DNA of 64,000 nt from an uncultured Glaciecola sp. (GTDB lineage Bacteria > Pseudomonadota > Gammaproteobacteria > Enterobacterales > Alteromonadaceae), in the NCBI GenBank assembly GCA_905479945.1, contig CAJQOP010000001.1:62001-126000 (forward strand), given 5' to 3'. Below, piece by piece: positions 8,253 through 16,708 of this stretch. The notes under the pieces are model-generated. The model was not told the origin of the DNA and ran no database searches. It worked only from the letters and a program-made list of their open reading frames with translations. Each line of letters opens with the position of its first letter. The stretch's first letter is position 1. A program made the translations under genes and the position numbers.

Positions 8253-8867
8253 CTATTTCCAAGCTTCTAGTAGTTTATTTTTGTTGAGGAAAAACCACTG
8301 TAACGCAATTATGGCGGCTGCATTATCTATCCTGCCGTTATCTAGCCAATCCCTAGCATCAGATTCTGCAACGCGGTGGACCATAATATCTTCAGATTCG
8401 CTGTCTAGCCCATGAACACCTGAAGCTGAAGTTGAATCCGTTTTAGCCATGTAAATGTGTAATCTTTCGGTTGTACCTCCAGGGCTCGATAAATAGGTCA
8501 ACACTTTTTGTAACTCAGTTAGTTCAATTCCCGCTTCTTCAAGGGTCTCTCGATGACATACGTCATCAGGGTCTTCCCCTTCTTCAATCATTCCTGCAAT
8601 CACTTCAATTAACCAAGGAGAATCAGATGTCGCCATCGCACCGAGACGAAACTGTTCGATTAATACAAACTCCCGTGTAATAGGATCATATGGCAAAACT
8701 GCAATAGCGTGTCCCCGCTCAAACATTTCTCTGTTAACTACTCTGCTCAGCCCACCGTTGAAGAGCTTATACTGAACTTGAAAGCGCTTCATTTTAAAAA
8801 AACCCTCAAAAACTGTTTCTTCGCCCAGTACTATTGCATCCTCATTACTATATTCTAATTTTTTCAT
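8253..8867 (-). CDS. nudF: ADP-ribose pyrophosphatase NudF
   Basis: A Nudix hydrolase that splits ADP-ribose into AMP and ribose 5-phosphate. The full Nudix box is present, beginning GMIEEGEDPDD and ending RETLEEAGI. Family-specific stretches are FERGHAIAVLPYDP, FVLIEQFR, SSPGGTTER and IDNAAAIIALQW. Two adjacent ATGs lie at 8870 and 8867. AGGA is five bases from the second but only two from the first, so I start at 8867, giving 204 residues (E. coli 209). It heads the leftward nudF-yqiB-yqiA-parE series and diverges from tolC as in E. coli. Confidence 0.95.
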   Translation of the reverse strand: MKKLEYSNEDAIVLGEETVFEGFFKMKRFQVQYKLFNGGLSRVVNREMFERGHAIAVLPYDPITREFVLIEQFRLGAMATSDSPWLIEVIAGMIEEGEDPDDVCHRETLEEAGIELTELQKVLTYLSSPGGTTERLHIYMAKTDSTSASGVHGLDSESEDIMVHRVAESDARDWLDNGRIDNAAAIIALQWFFLNKNKLLEAWK

Positions 8868-8939
8868 CATGATCCTAATTAGTAGTTTTAGACTAAAAAA
8901 ACGACACACATTTGATTTGCAGTATAATAATCACATTCT

Positions 8940-8964
8940 GTTACACTTAGTGGGTATATGTAAC
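8940..8964. promoter_or_regulatory. Inverted repeat between nudF and tolC
   Basis: GTTACA at 8940-8945 is mirrored by TGTAAC at 8959-8964 in the 186-bp divergent region. It is a plausible operator or simply part of the promoter region. No regulator can be named. Confidence 0.3.
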
Positions 8965-9053
8965 AACCATTCATTATGTTTAAAGACTCACATGTCATAC
9001 ACTTAGCACAATTGTAATACTCAATGAAAAAAATACTATCTAAAGGTCATTTT

Positions 9054-10484
9054 ATGAAGAAAACGCTACTTTCATTACTTATCGGGTTTGGCTTGACCGC
9101 TCCTCTATTAGCAGACGATTTATCACAAGTTTACCAACTTGCCTTAGAAAATGATCCGGTTATTAATAGAGCAAAAGCTGATAAAGAATTAGCCTACAGC
9201 GGAGTTCCATTGAGCAGAGCGAACTTGCTTCCGCAGATTTCAGGCTCCGTCTCTTATTCGTTGAATTCTGGTGATCAGATCGTCACTAACACCGATAACG
9301 TCGGCAACCCTGTCTTTGGTACAATTAATTCAGAGTCTGATACGCTGAGCATGGGCTTGGATTTGCGCATGTCAATATATGACCATGCAAATTGGGTTGG
9401 TATGGACAGAGCTGAGAAAGTCGCCCAGCAAGGTGATGCCAATTTAGCCTCAGCTTTACAGCTATTAATAGTTCGGGTTACCAATGCTTATCTATCAGTT
9501 TTAAGAGAGCAAGATAACGTTGAATTTGTTAAAGCTGAATTAAGAGCTATAGAACGCCAATTAGAGCAAACAAAGCAACGCTTTGAAGTTGGATTGACAG
9601 CAATTACTGATGTGCATGAAGCACAGGCCAATTTTGATAATACCGTTGCTCGTCAAATCAGAGCTGAAAACCAACGTGAATTGCGTCTTGAAGAGCTTCG
9701 TGAAATTACCGGTAAGTACCATAAGAATATTTCCGTTTTAGATACGGAGCTTTTTTCTGCTACCGCTCCCAACCCAGCTAATGTAGACGATTGGTTAAAA
9801 TTATCTGAAGAATCAAATTTTGATTTGCTAATTCAACGCTTTGCTAAGGACATAGCAATGGAAGATATTGAGTCAGCAAGAGCCGGACACTATCCGACGG
9901 TTTCTCTCACTGCTTCTTTGGGCAGCAGAGATACATCAAACACAGCACCTCGAACTTTTGCCGTGCCAGCTACTGACCCAAACTTTGATCCTGCAAATCC
10001 ATTCGTAACAAGAGATGTTACAAATAACTTTCCAACGCAAAACAGTCAGTCAATGGCTCTTGCCTTAAATGTCCCGATCTACAGCGGCGGCAGGGTAAGC
10101 ACAAACACTGACCAAGCACGCAGCCGTTACGTTGTTGCTAGTGAAAACTTAGAACTAGCGCATCGCCAAACAGTTCGTTCTGTGCGCAGTTCATACAATG
10201 ACGTTAAGGCCGCAGTTTCTACCATTCGTGCATTAGAGCAGTCAGTAGTTTCTGCTGACAGTGCATTAAAGGCAACAGAAGCTGGCTTTGATGTCGGTAC
10301 AAGAACCATTGTTGATGTGTTAAACAGTACTAGAAATTTATTTGATGCACGACGTAACTTAGCCGATGCCAGATACAATTTTGTTAGCGCGATAATCAAC
10401 CTTAAACGCGCTGCTGGCACGCTAACAGAAGATGACCTATTAGCAATCAATCGTGTAATGAAGCCTGGTCAGCAAGCTGAGTAA
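9054..10484 (+). CDS. tolC: TolC-family outer-membrane channel
   Basis: The outer-membrane exit duct for tripartite drug efflux and type I secretion. It has a signal peptide (MKKTLLSLLIGFGLTAPLLA, cut before DDLSQVYQLAL) and two OEP repeats. Conserved features include ALENDPVINRAKAD, NAYLSVLREQDNVEF, EQTKQRFEVGLTAITDVHEAQA, LNVPIYSGGRV and the second-repeat GTRTIVDVLNSTRNL. The length is 476 residues. I start at ATG 9054 because AAAGG is seven bases upstream and the signal peptide begins there; an in-frame ATG at 9024 would add ten residues. It would be the natural outer-membrane partner for the HlyD/ABC exporter at 23-26 kb, though the two are not adjacent. Confidence 0.96.
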   Translation: MKKTLLSLLIGFGLTAPLLADDLSQVYQLALENDPVINRAKADKELAYSGVPLSRANLLPQISGSVSYSLNSGDQIVTNTDNVGNPVFGTINSESDTLSMGLDLRMSIYDHANWVGMDRAEKVAQQGDANLASALQLLIVRVTNAYLSVLREQDNVEFVKAELRAIERQLEQTKQRFEVGLTAITDVHEAQANFDNTVARQIRAENQRELRLEELREITGKYHKNISVLDTELFSATAPNPANVDDWLKLSEESNFDLLIQRFAKDIAMEDIESARAGHYPTVSLTASLGSRDTSNTAPRTFAVPATDPNFDPANPFVTRDVTNNFPTQNSQSMALALNVPIYSGGRVSTNTDQARSRYVVASENLELAHRQTVRSVRSSYNDVKAAVSTIRALEQSVVSADSALKATEAGFDVGTRTIVDVLNSTRNLFDARRNLADARYNFVSAIINLKRAAGTLTEDDLLAINRVMKPGQQAE

Positions 10485-10584
10485 TACTAAGCTGGCTTAA
10501 AAATACGAAGCTGGCTGAATGTTTCTTCAAGTTCAGCATGTAAAGCTGAATATTTAGGAAAACACGCAAAAAGTAGTAAGTAAT

Positions 10585-10627
10585 AAAAAAGCGACGAAGG
10601 AAATTAACTCCTCCGTCGCTTTTTTTA
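10585..10627 (+). terminator. Rho-independent terminator after tolC
   Basis: GCGACG and AGGA pair with TCCT and CGTCGC across a short AT-rich loop, followed by a run of seven T. It lies about 100 bp after the tolC stop. Confidence 0.88.
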
Positions 10628-10633
10628 TATTTT

Positions 10634-10667
10634 TACTTCAAACATCATTATACTTCAAACATCATTA
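10634..10667. repeat. 17-bp perfect tandem duplication
   Basis: TACTTCAAACATCATTA occurs twice head to tail (10634-10650 and 10651-10667), just after the tolC terminator. It looks like a recent slippage duplication. Confidence 0.85.
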
Positions 10668-10765
10668 TTAGAACGCTCTAAGTTTCTCGCCAAGCGAGCT
10701 GTTGTAAACAACCGCAATACCACCTCAATTTCAAACTAAGATGATAAAGAAATGCTTTTATTTCA

Positions 10766-11569
10766 CTAAGGTGACTTGTCATCGCGGTCAATAAGAATTT
10801 GAATTTGTGCTTGTAAGCCTTGGATCTGATCCTGCAACTCGTTCATAGAAGGTTCTGACATCATTCTCTCTTTATGCATTTCTTCATCCATTACGCCTAC
10901 AACAATGCCTATCACCATATTCAAGAATGCAAACGCAGTAAAGAATATAAAGGTCATATAATATATCCAACTAAAGCGATAAACTTCCATTGTTTCATAC
11001 TGAATATCAGTCCAATCTTCAAACGTCATCACCCTGAATAAGGTCAGCATTGAAATCGCGATATCACCCCACAATACAGGGTTAATATCCTGGAATAAGA
11101 AGCTGCCTACAGCTGCATATATGTAGAATATAATAAACATCAACAACACTACATAACCTAAACGCGGCATGGCTGCCAACAGAGAATTAATAAGAATTCG
11201 TAATTCTGGAATAATAGAAATCATTCGAAGTACTCTAAAAATCCTAACCAATCGGGCAAGCAAGGCCATTTCAGATTCATCGATGGGAATAAGGCTGATA
11301 ACCACGACCATGGTATCGAACAAATTCCAACCAGATTTAAAAAAGTCTTTTTTATTTTTTTCAGATAAAAATCGAACTGTTATTTCAAATAAGAAAAACA
11401 AAGTAATAAAAATATCAATGTACTTGGTGATTATCAAGGATGTAGGCGATAAATCGAACGTTTTAGCACCAATTTCTAAAGCAGAAATAATGATTACGGT
11501 AATAACAAATAATTCAAAAAACTTATTTTGTTTTAAGTTAAACAAAGACTTTCGGATGGGTTCGAACAT
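10766..11569 (-). CDS. Bacterial voltage-gated cation channel (NaChBac/BacNav type)
   Basis: A six-transmembrane-helix ion channel of 267 residues, the one-domain size typical of homotetrameric bacterial sodium channels. The S4 voltage sensor has arginines at three-residue spacing in ARLVRIFRVLRMISI. The pore loop carries LFRVMTFEDWTDI. Its T-x-E-x-W pattern matches the sodium-channel filter TLESW, with Phe and Asp replacing Leu and Ser. A cytoplasmic C-terminal helix with heptad-like leucines and glutamines follows S6 (FLNMVIGIVVGVMDEE). The start could be ATG 11569 or GTG 11584. It is a single gene with its own context and points toward the tolC terminator region. Ion selectivity cannot be read with certainty. 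Confidence 0.88.
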   Translation of the reverse strand: MFEPIRKSLFNLKQNKFFELFVITVIIISALEIGAKTFDLSPTSLIITKYIDIFITLFFLFEITVRFLSEKNKKDFFKSGWNLFDTMVVVISLIPIDESEMALLARLVRIFRVLRMISIIPELRILINSLLAAMPRLGYVVLLMFIIFYIYAAVGSFLFQDINPVLWGDIAISMLTLFRVMTFEDWTDIQYETMEVYRFSWIYYMTFIFFTAFAFLNMVIGIVVGVMDEEMHKERMMSEPSMNELQDQIQGLQAQIQILIDRDDKSP

Positions 11570-11601
11570 AGGGGGGAATATCACTTAAAAAATAATTGAG
11601 C

Positions 11602-11625
11602 TAGGCACTGGAAAACCAGTGCCTA
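11602..11625 (-). terminator. Stem-loop terminator after the TPR lipoprotein gene
   Basis: A perfect 10-bp stem TAGGCACTGG/CCAGTGCCTA with a four-base loop, ending 11 bp past the TPR gene stop. On the minus strand it is followed after a short spacer by a run of six T. Confidence 0.75.
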
Positions 11626-11635
11626 TCAAAAAATA

Positions 11636-14461
11636 CTAAAAACTATATTTAGACTTCAATTCTGCCAGCCTAGCATTTGATTCAGGAAGCGTTAACGCAC
11701 GAGATTCGATTCTGCGCGCGGCAATCTCTTCACTACCATTTAATAGCAAAGTCTCGATGTAATTCAGGAAGATTTCTTCATTTTTAACATCGTCATTCAT
11801 TACTCTATTATATGCTACTAAAGCTTCTTCATGTTTATCTTGGCGAACCAAAATTTGAGCGTAAGTATCAACCGTTGCAGCATTATCTGGCTGCAAGTCA
11901 AAAGCGCGTTGAGCGAAACCCGAAGCTTCATCTAGTCTATTTTCTTCCATTAACAGGTAAGCAAGATTGTTAAGAACCACAAAATTATTCTCATTTAGTG
12001 CTAACGCTTGTTTGTACTTCGCCACTGCTGATTGCTTGTCTTTACCAATTTGTTTTTCAGCAAGCAGCATCAACGCAGTCAAGTCTGAAGCATTTTCCGC
12101 AGAATACTTCTCTAATAAGGCATACGATGCATCAGCTTGATCACTGCGATCATAGGCCATAACCAATACTTGCAAACTCTTAGCATTTTGATTTGCTTCG
12201 AATGCAACTTTCGCGTCATCCACAGCTCCAGCAGCGTCGCCATTACTTAACTTAATTCGAGCCTGGACGCCGCGCACAAAAGGTAACATCTGGACGTTTG
12301 CGTTGAAGCTATTTATAAGTGACGTCGCACTTTCACTGTCGCCAGTCATTACATAGAAATAAGTTTGCAAAACAGAAACTTGGATATCGTCTCGAGCTGA
12401 CAAATAGCGCTTAGTCAACGCTAAGCCATCCGCGTATTTATTCTGACTATCTAGCAACAATAACTGCCCTAATGCAGCTTCTCTATTACTCGGTTCTAAA
12501 TCAATCCATGTATCATAATGTGTTTCGGCCTCTTTAATCTTGCCAGATTGTAACAAAGACAAGCCCATTGTAGCCCAATATTTCGCGGGCGCATTCTTAT
12601 CAGCCACTATTGTTTCTAGTAAGATAAGGGCCTTATCCAAATCTTTCTGACTCGCATGCATTCTTGCGGCCAATATGACGAGCTCATAGTTGTTGGGTGT
12701 TTTGCTCAACTGGTTTAGCGTCGCAGCCAAACCTTCATCGACCTTCCCTTGCTGTTGCTTTACAGCGAAATAAGCAGTTAAAGCAGGCAAGAAATCAGGT
12801 GAATCAGATAAAATACTATCCAATTTAAGCACTGCAGCATCCAAATTCTCATTGCGAATGTCCAGCCCCGTTAACGCCATCCGTACTTTATTGTCCTTTG
12901 GTGCGAGTGCGGACGCACTTAAAAACTCAGCTTCTGCTTTTACTAAATCACTGTTTCTAAGAGCTACCTCACCAGCTAGTAAATATGCTTGGGGGTCGTT
13001 GTCAGTCTCCTGCTTCCATTCATCTGCCAATGCTTGCGCTTTTTCAAGCTGATTAGTAGCAAGATATGCCGTTGCTAGTGTCGTCTTAGCAGTAACAGAA
13101 TCTGGAGATTTGGCTACTGCACTTTCTAAATCAAGCACTCCATCGATATTGTTGAGGCTTAACTTTAAAACACCTAAGCGCAAAAAATCGTCTGCCGTTT
13201 CACTAATTTCGGAAACCCTGTCAATCAACTCTTCTGCTTTCTTAGATTCTCCAGCTTGCAATAATTCATAACCTGTTGATGAGAACAAAGTCGCATCGGC
13301 TGCAGTTAATGAATCCAGACGTTTCAATACTTCCGATGCCTCGGTTGACATGCCAGATTGCAATTGACTTGCAGCGAGAATTCTTAAGCCGGGATGATTG
13401 TCAGGCAATGAGGAAGCAATAATTGACAAATGAGAAACAGCCGTATCATAGTCTCGTTGTTGGAAAGCAGAATAACCTGCTACTAATCTAACGACTGGGT
13501 CTGAACTACCATTACTAATAGCAACCTCAGAAAACTTTTGTGCACTCTCGAAATCGCTATCAGCAGCTCTGATAACCCCTTTTAGTTGATTTAACAAAGC
13601 GTTTTGGTCGTTTATTTTTAGTAAATGGTCAACATGCGGTTCGGCTTCTACGGTGCGACCTTGCTCAACCAACATGTTGGCTAAAGCGAATCGAGTTTCA
13701 TTATCTTCTGGCGCAGCCTTAACATATTCAGCATAAACGTCAGCAGCTTCGGTTGGCTGTTGATTTAATAAATGAAGCCTTGCCGTCACACTTAGTACAT
13801 CTTTGTTCAAAGGCGCTTGTTTTTGTAATTCTTTGGATTTACTTAGCGCTTCGCTATTACTTTGGGCTAGCACTAGACTAAGCACTTTAGCCAAGCCGGT
13901 ATAAACTGAACTTGTATCAAGCAGCATTAACTCTCCAATTAATACATTCGCTTCATCCGTTTTACCCAGTTGAATAAGTGATTGAGCTTTGAAATATCCA
14001 ATTTCCGCGGTTTCAATCACTGTAAGATCAGCCATTTCGTGATCAATAACTTCTAGCGCTGCATATGCGCCGGTGCGCTGATAAGCTCTGGCTAGCAATG
14101 GAGTTGTTTTGGATTCTGAATAGCCCAGCTCTATTGCTCTATTTAATTCTTTTTCTGCCGCTTGATAGTTCCTTTGTTCTAAATACAAACGCCCTAACTC
14201 AAAGCGCGCTTCCGCTTGTTTAGGATTTATCTGAATAGCATTTTTGAGTTCAACGATAGCCGCTTGAGGATCGCCTTGAACAACAAATTCTTTGGCCGCA
14301 GCAATATGTTCTTCGCTGGTTTTTTGTTGACATCCACTTAAGCCAATTAGTGACGACAGTAAAAGTGCCGTAATTGATATTTTTTTTATCGTTTTCTGAT
14401 GCGGAAAAAAGCTGCGGCTTGAGTTGATATCTTGCTGACAGTTATAATCATATTTTTTCAT
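11636..14461 (-). CDS. prsT: PrsT-like TPR-repeat lipoprotein
   Basis: A 941-residue lipoprotein built almost wholly of tetratricopeptide repeats, resembling the PEP-CTERM-system TPR protein PrsT. It has a hydrophobic signal with the lipobox LSGC, giving lipidated Cys44. It then reads EEHIAAAKEFVVQGDPQAAI and continues as ~20 TPR-like helical pairs. The last ones are canonical (NNLAYLLMEENRLDEASGFA, PDNAATVDTYAQILVRQDKHEEA). I start at ATG 14461 because GTAGGA lies six bases upstream. The protein probably sits on the periplasmic face of a membrane as a scaffold. No exosortase, PEP-CTERM substrate or exopolysaccharide gene lies in the window. Assignment to PrsT rather than a generic TPR lipoprotein is by resemblance. 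Confidence 0.78.
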   Translation of the reverse strand: MKKYDYNCQQDINSSRSFFPHQKTIKKISITALLLSSLIGLSGCQQKTSEEHIAAAKEFVVQGDPQAAIVELKNAIQINPKQAEARFELGRLYLEQRNYQAAEKELNRAIELGYSESKTTPLLARAYQRTGAYAALEVIDHEMADLTVIETAEIGYFKAQSLIQLGKTDEANVLIGELMLLDTSSVYTGLAKVLSLVLAQSNSEALSKSKELQKQAPLNKDVLSVTARLHLLNQQPTEAADVYAEYVKAAPEDNETRFALANMLVEQGRTVEAEPHVDHLLKINDQNALLNQLKGVIRAADSDFESAQKFSEVAISNGSSDPVVRLVAGYSAFQQRDYDTAVSHLSIIASSLPDNHPGLRILAASQLQSGMSTEASEVLKRLDSLTAADATLFSSTGYELLQAGESKKAEELIDRVSEISETADDFLRLGVLKLSLNNIDGVLDLESAVAKSPDSVTAKTTLATAYLATNQLEKAQALADEWKQETDNDPQAYLLAGEVALRNSDLVKAEAEFLSASALAPKDNKVRMALTGLDIRNENLDAAVLKLDSILSDSPDFLPALTAYFAVKQQQGKVDEGLAATLNQLSKTPNNYELVILAARMHASQKDLDKALILLETIVADKNAPAKYWATMGLSLLQSGKIKEAETHYDTWIDLEPSNREAALGQLLLLDSQNKYADGLALTKRYLSARDDIQVSVLQTYFYVMTGDSESATSLINSFNANVQMLPFVRGVQARIKLSNGDAAGAVDDAKVAFEANQNAKSLQVLVMAYDRSDQADASYALLEKYSAENASDLTALMLLAEKQIGKDKQSAVAKYKQALALNENNFVVLNNLAYLLMEENRLDEASGFAQRAFDLQPDNAATVDTYAQILVRQDKHEEALVAYNRVMNDDVKNEEIFLNYIETLLLNGSEEIAARRIESRALTLPESNARLAELKSKYSF

Positions 14462-14595
14462 TTTTAATCCTACTCCCTTGTTTTTTATGCTGTTTTTTAA
14501 ATGATAAACAGATTTTCGTTCCAATTTTTTGCTAACTAACTCGGGTGGTTACAAACTAACCAATAGTAATGATGGTAAGTCATCACTAATTCTTA

Positions 14596-14601
14596 TATAA
14601 T
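14596..14601 (+). promoter_or_regulatory. Candidate -10 box for the DEAD-box helicase gene
   Basis: A TATAAT lies 67 bp upstream of the helicase ATG. No good -35 hexamer is seen at 17 bp, so this is a weak call. Confidence 0.35.
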
Positions 14602-14667
14602 CCGGTTTTTATGAAGGCTCTACGCATCCTTTCCGCAATGCCCCCTTTCAGTCTATCAGGATACACG

Positions 14668-16425
14668 ATGACCGACACTGTCGATGTTACATTTAAAGAT
14701 TTAAATCTTCCAACGCAATTATTACAAGCGTTAGAAAAAGTTGGCTATGAAAAGCCATCTCCAATACAAGCTAAGAGTATTCCACTTTTACTCAATGGTC
14801 ACGACCTTTTGGGTCAAGCACAAACAGGTACTGGTAAAACAGCCGCATTTGCGCTACCAATGTTAGCAAATATTGACCCAGATGAAAGCTTTACACAACT
14901 TTTGGTTCTAGCGCCAACACGCGAACTTGCCATTCAAGTTGCAGAAGCATTTCAGGTTTATGCAAGCTTTTCGAAGAAAATTCGAGTACTGCCTGTATAC
15001 GGTGGTCAGTCTTATGATAACCAGATCCGCCAACTTAAACGCGGTGTGCAGGTTGTTGTGGGAACACCAGGTCGAATTATCGATCATATTAAGCGTAAAA
15101 CCCTGAGGTTAGACAAGCTTAGATTTTTGGTGCTCGATGAAGCCGATGAAATGCTAAGAATGGGCTTTATTGATGACGTAGAGCTTATCTTAAGCCACGC
15201 ACCTGCAGAGCGCCAAACAGCACTATTTTCGGCAACAATGCCTGACGCGATTAAAAAAATAACCAAGCGTTATTTGAAGAATCCTGAGCATGTCAAAATC
15301 GAATCGACGGTATCAACGGCAAGCATGATAAAGCAGCGCTATTGTCAAGTTGCTGGTCATCATAAGCTTGAAGCACTGACTCGTATCATGGAAGTTGAAG
15401 AATTCGACGGCATGATCATATTTGTTCGAACTAAAACAGCAACGGTTGAACTTGCTGATAAATTGACAGCTCGTGGTTATGACGTTGAACCTCTTAATGG
15501 TGATATTCCGCAAAATTCGCGTGAAAGAACTGTTGAAAAGTTAAAACGTGGTGATATTGATATTCTCGTGGCAACCGATGTTGTTGCTCGTGGTCTTGAT
15601 GTTGAACGTGTTAGCCATGTAATAAACTATGATATTCCGTATGACACTGAATCATATGTTCACCGAATTGGCAGAACAGGTCGTGCTGGCCGAACAGGTG
15701 ATGCAATATTATTTATATCTCATCGTGAAAAGCGTTTACTCTTCGCAATAGAGAAAATGACTAAGCAACGCATTGAAAATATGGATATTCCGTCGATTTC
15801 TCAGCTAAACGAATCGCGCCTAGTCCGATTCAAGCAAAGTATTATCAAAGCAATGGCTGATGAATCAATTGAATCATATATCCCTATTGTTGAATCGATT
15901 ATGGAAGAAACTGAAGCTTCTCCAGATGTCGTAATGGCAGCATTAGCTAAGGTTGCGCAGGGCAATGAACCTCTTTTACTAAAAGAGTCGGACCGTCCCG
16001 ATCTGCATAGCAAGCCAACATTTAACGATCGCAGTGACCGGGACAATGGTCGAGATAGTGGTCGTAAACAAGGCCGCAATGAGCGCACTGAACGTGGCCG
16101 TAATGATCGTAACGAACGCAACGATAGAAAGCCAAGAGCGCCTCGTGCAGCATCGACGCCTGATGAAGGGATGCAACGTTTCAGAATCGAAGTTGGTCAT
16201 ACCCATGGTGCTAAGCCAGGAAACATTGTTGGCGCTATCGCAAATGAAGCAAACATCAGTAGTAAGAACATAGGTGCAATTGAAATCTATGACAACTTTA
16301 CAACTGTCGATTTGCCAAAGGGAATGCCAAACGAGACAAAAGAAACGATAGCAAAAACTAGAGTTGCCGGTCAGCGTTTGAATATTCGCGAATGGTCTGA
16401 TACACCACCGAAGCGAAAGAACTAA
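14668..16425 (+). CDS. deaD: DEAD-box ATP-dependent RNA helicase DeaD/CsdA
   Basis: A cold-shock-type RNA helicase involved in ribosome assembly and mRNA decay. The helicase core shows the Q motif (TFKDLNLP...PSPIQ), AQTGTGKT, PTRELAIQ, TPGRIIDH, DEAD (VLDEADEM), SAT (LFSATMP), ARGLDVERV and HRIGRTGRAGR. A long Arg/Asp/Asn-rich linker follows (residues ~455-500). Then comes a DbpA-like RNA-binding domain (RFRIEVGHTHGAKPGNIVGA). The start at ATG 14668 has CAGGA six bases upstream; an in-frame ATG at 14611 is less likely. The length is 585 residues (E. coli DeaD 629). The gene stands alone between its own promoter region and terminator. Confidence 0.94.
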   Translation: MTDTVDVTFKDLNLPTQLLQALEKVGYEKPSPIQAKSIPLLLNGHDLLGQAQTGTGKTAAFALPMLANIDPDESFTQLLVLAPTRELAIQVAEAFQVYASFSKKIRVLPVYGGQSYDNQIRQLKRGVQVVVGTPGRIIDHIKRKTLRLDKLRFLVLDEADEMLRMGFIDDVELILSHAPAERQTALFSATMPDAIKKITKRYLKNPEHVKIESTVSTASMIKQRYCQVAGHHKLEALTRIMEVEEFDGMIIFVRTKTATVELADKLTARGYDVEPLNGDIPQNSRERTVEKLKRGDIDILVATDVVARGLDVERVSHVINYDIPYDTESYVHRIGRTGRAGRTGDAILFISHREKRLLFAIEKMTKQRIENMDIPSISQLNESRLVRFKQSIIKAMADESIESYIPIVESIMEETEASPDVVMAALAKVAQGNEPLLLKESDRPDLHSKPTFNDRSDRDNGRDSGRKQGRNERTERGRNDRNERNDRKPRAPRAASTPDEGMQRFRIEVGHTHGAKPGNIVGAIANEANISSKNIGAIEIYDNFTTVDLPKGMPNETKETIAKTRVAGQRLNIREWSDTPPKRKN

Positions 16426-16442
16426 AAGTTTATTTGTTTTTG

Positions 16443-16470
16443 AAAAAGCCACTTTATGTGGCTTTTTTTA
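16443..16470 (+). terminator. Rho-independent terminator after deaD
   Basis: AAAAAGCCAC pairs with GTGGCTTTTT around TTTAT, ending in a T run. It begins 18 bp after the helicase stop. Confidence 0.92.
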
Positions 16471-16489
16471 TGTCTAATTAACCAAATAT

Positions 16490-16499
16490 AGACACACCT
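16490..16499 (-). repeat. AGGTGTGTCT word, copy 5
   Basis: Exact copy in the deaD-cysG gap. The arms are TATAG/CTATA around ACACAC, a compensated variant of the AATAG/CTATT arms elsewhere. Confidence 0.8.
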
Positions 16500-16708
16500 A
16501 TAAATCACAAAATACTCATAGTTACCTTTGTAATGTGCATTCAAGTGACGTCAAACAACAAGCTCTGAATTTATTCATATACCAAATAAGGAGATACTAA
16601 TCCCGTTTTAATTCCAAAATGGAATATCACCTTTCATAATAGTGCTGTATTCGAATAAGGTAAGCCCTCATAATTACGCAAGATTTATAATTAACATATG
16701 CGCATAAA

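Noticed and set aside
9054-10484. tolC as a member of the peptide cluster
   Set aside because: It sits in its conserved housekeeping place beside nudF, 12 kb away. It may serve the exporter but is not part of the cluster.
15801-16452. Minus-strand open frames over the 3' end of deaD
   Set aside because: Arg/Ser-rich products mirror the repetitive Arg/Asp/Asn linker of the helicase; no ribosome binding site.
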